Positions 6,240-6,299 of a stretch of 6,299 bases of DNA are shown in pieces; within the stretch, counting starts at the first letter, position 1; each line of letters starts with the position of its first letter. The position numbers were made by a program, and so were the translations under genes. Under the pieces are notes generated by a model. That model did no database searches, was not told the origin of the DNA, and saw nothing but the letters and a program-made list of their open reading frames with translations. The stretch comes from Deferribacterales bacterium UBA4806 (GTDB lineage: Bacteria; Chrysiogenota; Deferribacteres; Deferribacterales; UBA228). The stretch lies in assembly GCA_002402635.1 (NCBI GenBank), contig DHGE01000127.1, positions 1-6,299 on the forward strand, given 5' to 3'.

Positions 6240-6299
6240 ATGTTAGAATTACCTAAAAGACTTGATATATGTGCTAATTTTAAAAAAAAGGGTGGTAGA
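6240..6299 (+). CDS. Start of an unidentified protein (runs off right edge)
   Basis: An ATG at 6240 opens 20 codons to the window end, reading MLELPKRLDICANFKKKGGR. I do not recognise the protein; there is no signal peptide, so a cytoplasmic product is likely. No Shine-Dalgarno precedes the ATG, but promoter-like sequences do, at 6181-6208 and 6225-6230. With so few codons the open frame could be chance, although its composition is protein-like and the upstream spacing suits a gene start. Confidence 0.4.
   Translation, partial: MLELPKRLDICANFKKKGGR

Overview
This is a low-GC bacterial window. It looks like an anaerobic, respiring bacterium with a Gram-negative type of cell plan: two exported multihaem c-type cytochromes, Sec-type signal peptides and Lys/Ile/Asn-rich proteins. 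Low-GC groups rich in such cytochromes (for example Deferribacterota or deltaproteobacteria-like anaerobes) would fit, but nothing here fixes the taxon.

Positions 1-3621, minus strand, hold a four-gene set that reads right to left. First comes a secreted Glu-Pro-rich repeat protein (3202-3621). Its stop overlaps by 4 bases the start of an exported alpha/beta hydrolase (2129-3205). After a 68-base gap comes a 12-haem cytochrome c (165-2060). A second CxxCH cytochrome follows, starting inside the end of the first and running off the left edge (1-241). Every member has an N-terminal export signal, so the set looks like an envelope or surface module joining electron-transfer proteins, a serine hydrolase and a stiff Pro-rich spacer protein. 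That joint role is inference.

Positions 3658-3903, plus strand, hold a small unrecognised 81-codon gene diverging from the repeat-protein gene with only 36 bases between the two start codons. It converges on a fatty-acyl-CoA ligase gene (3989-5605, minus) that has all adenylation motifs and the only strong Shine-Dalgarno in the window. Upstream of the ligase lies a 29-base near-perfect palindrome (5719-5747), a convincing operator candidate.

Positions 5844-6100, plus strand, are the remains of a LarA-family (nickel-pincer lactate racemase-like) gene. The diagnostic EPHxxAGFxGGxK segment and the extreme C-terminus survive, but the N-terminus and most of the middle are gone and the two pieces are in different frames. 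A plausible promoter and the first 20 codons of an unidentified plus-strand gene (6240-6299) close the window. No RNA genes, insertion sequences, CRISPR arrays or convincing terminators were seen.
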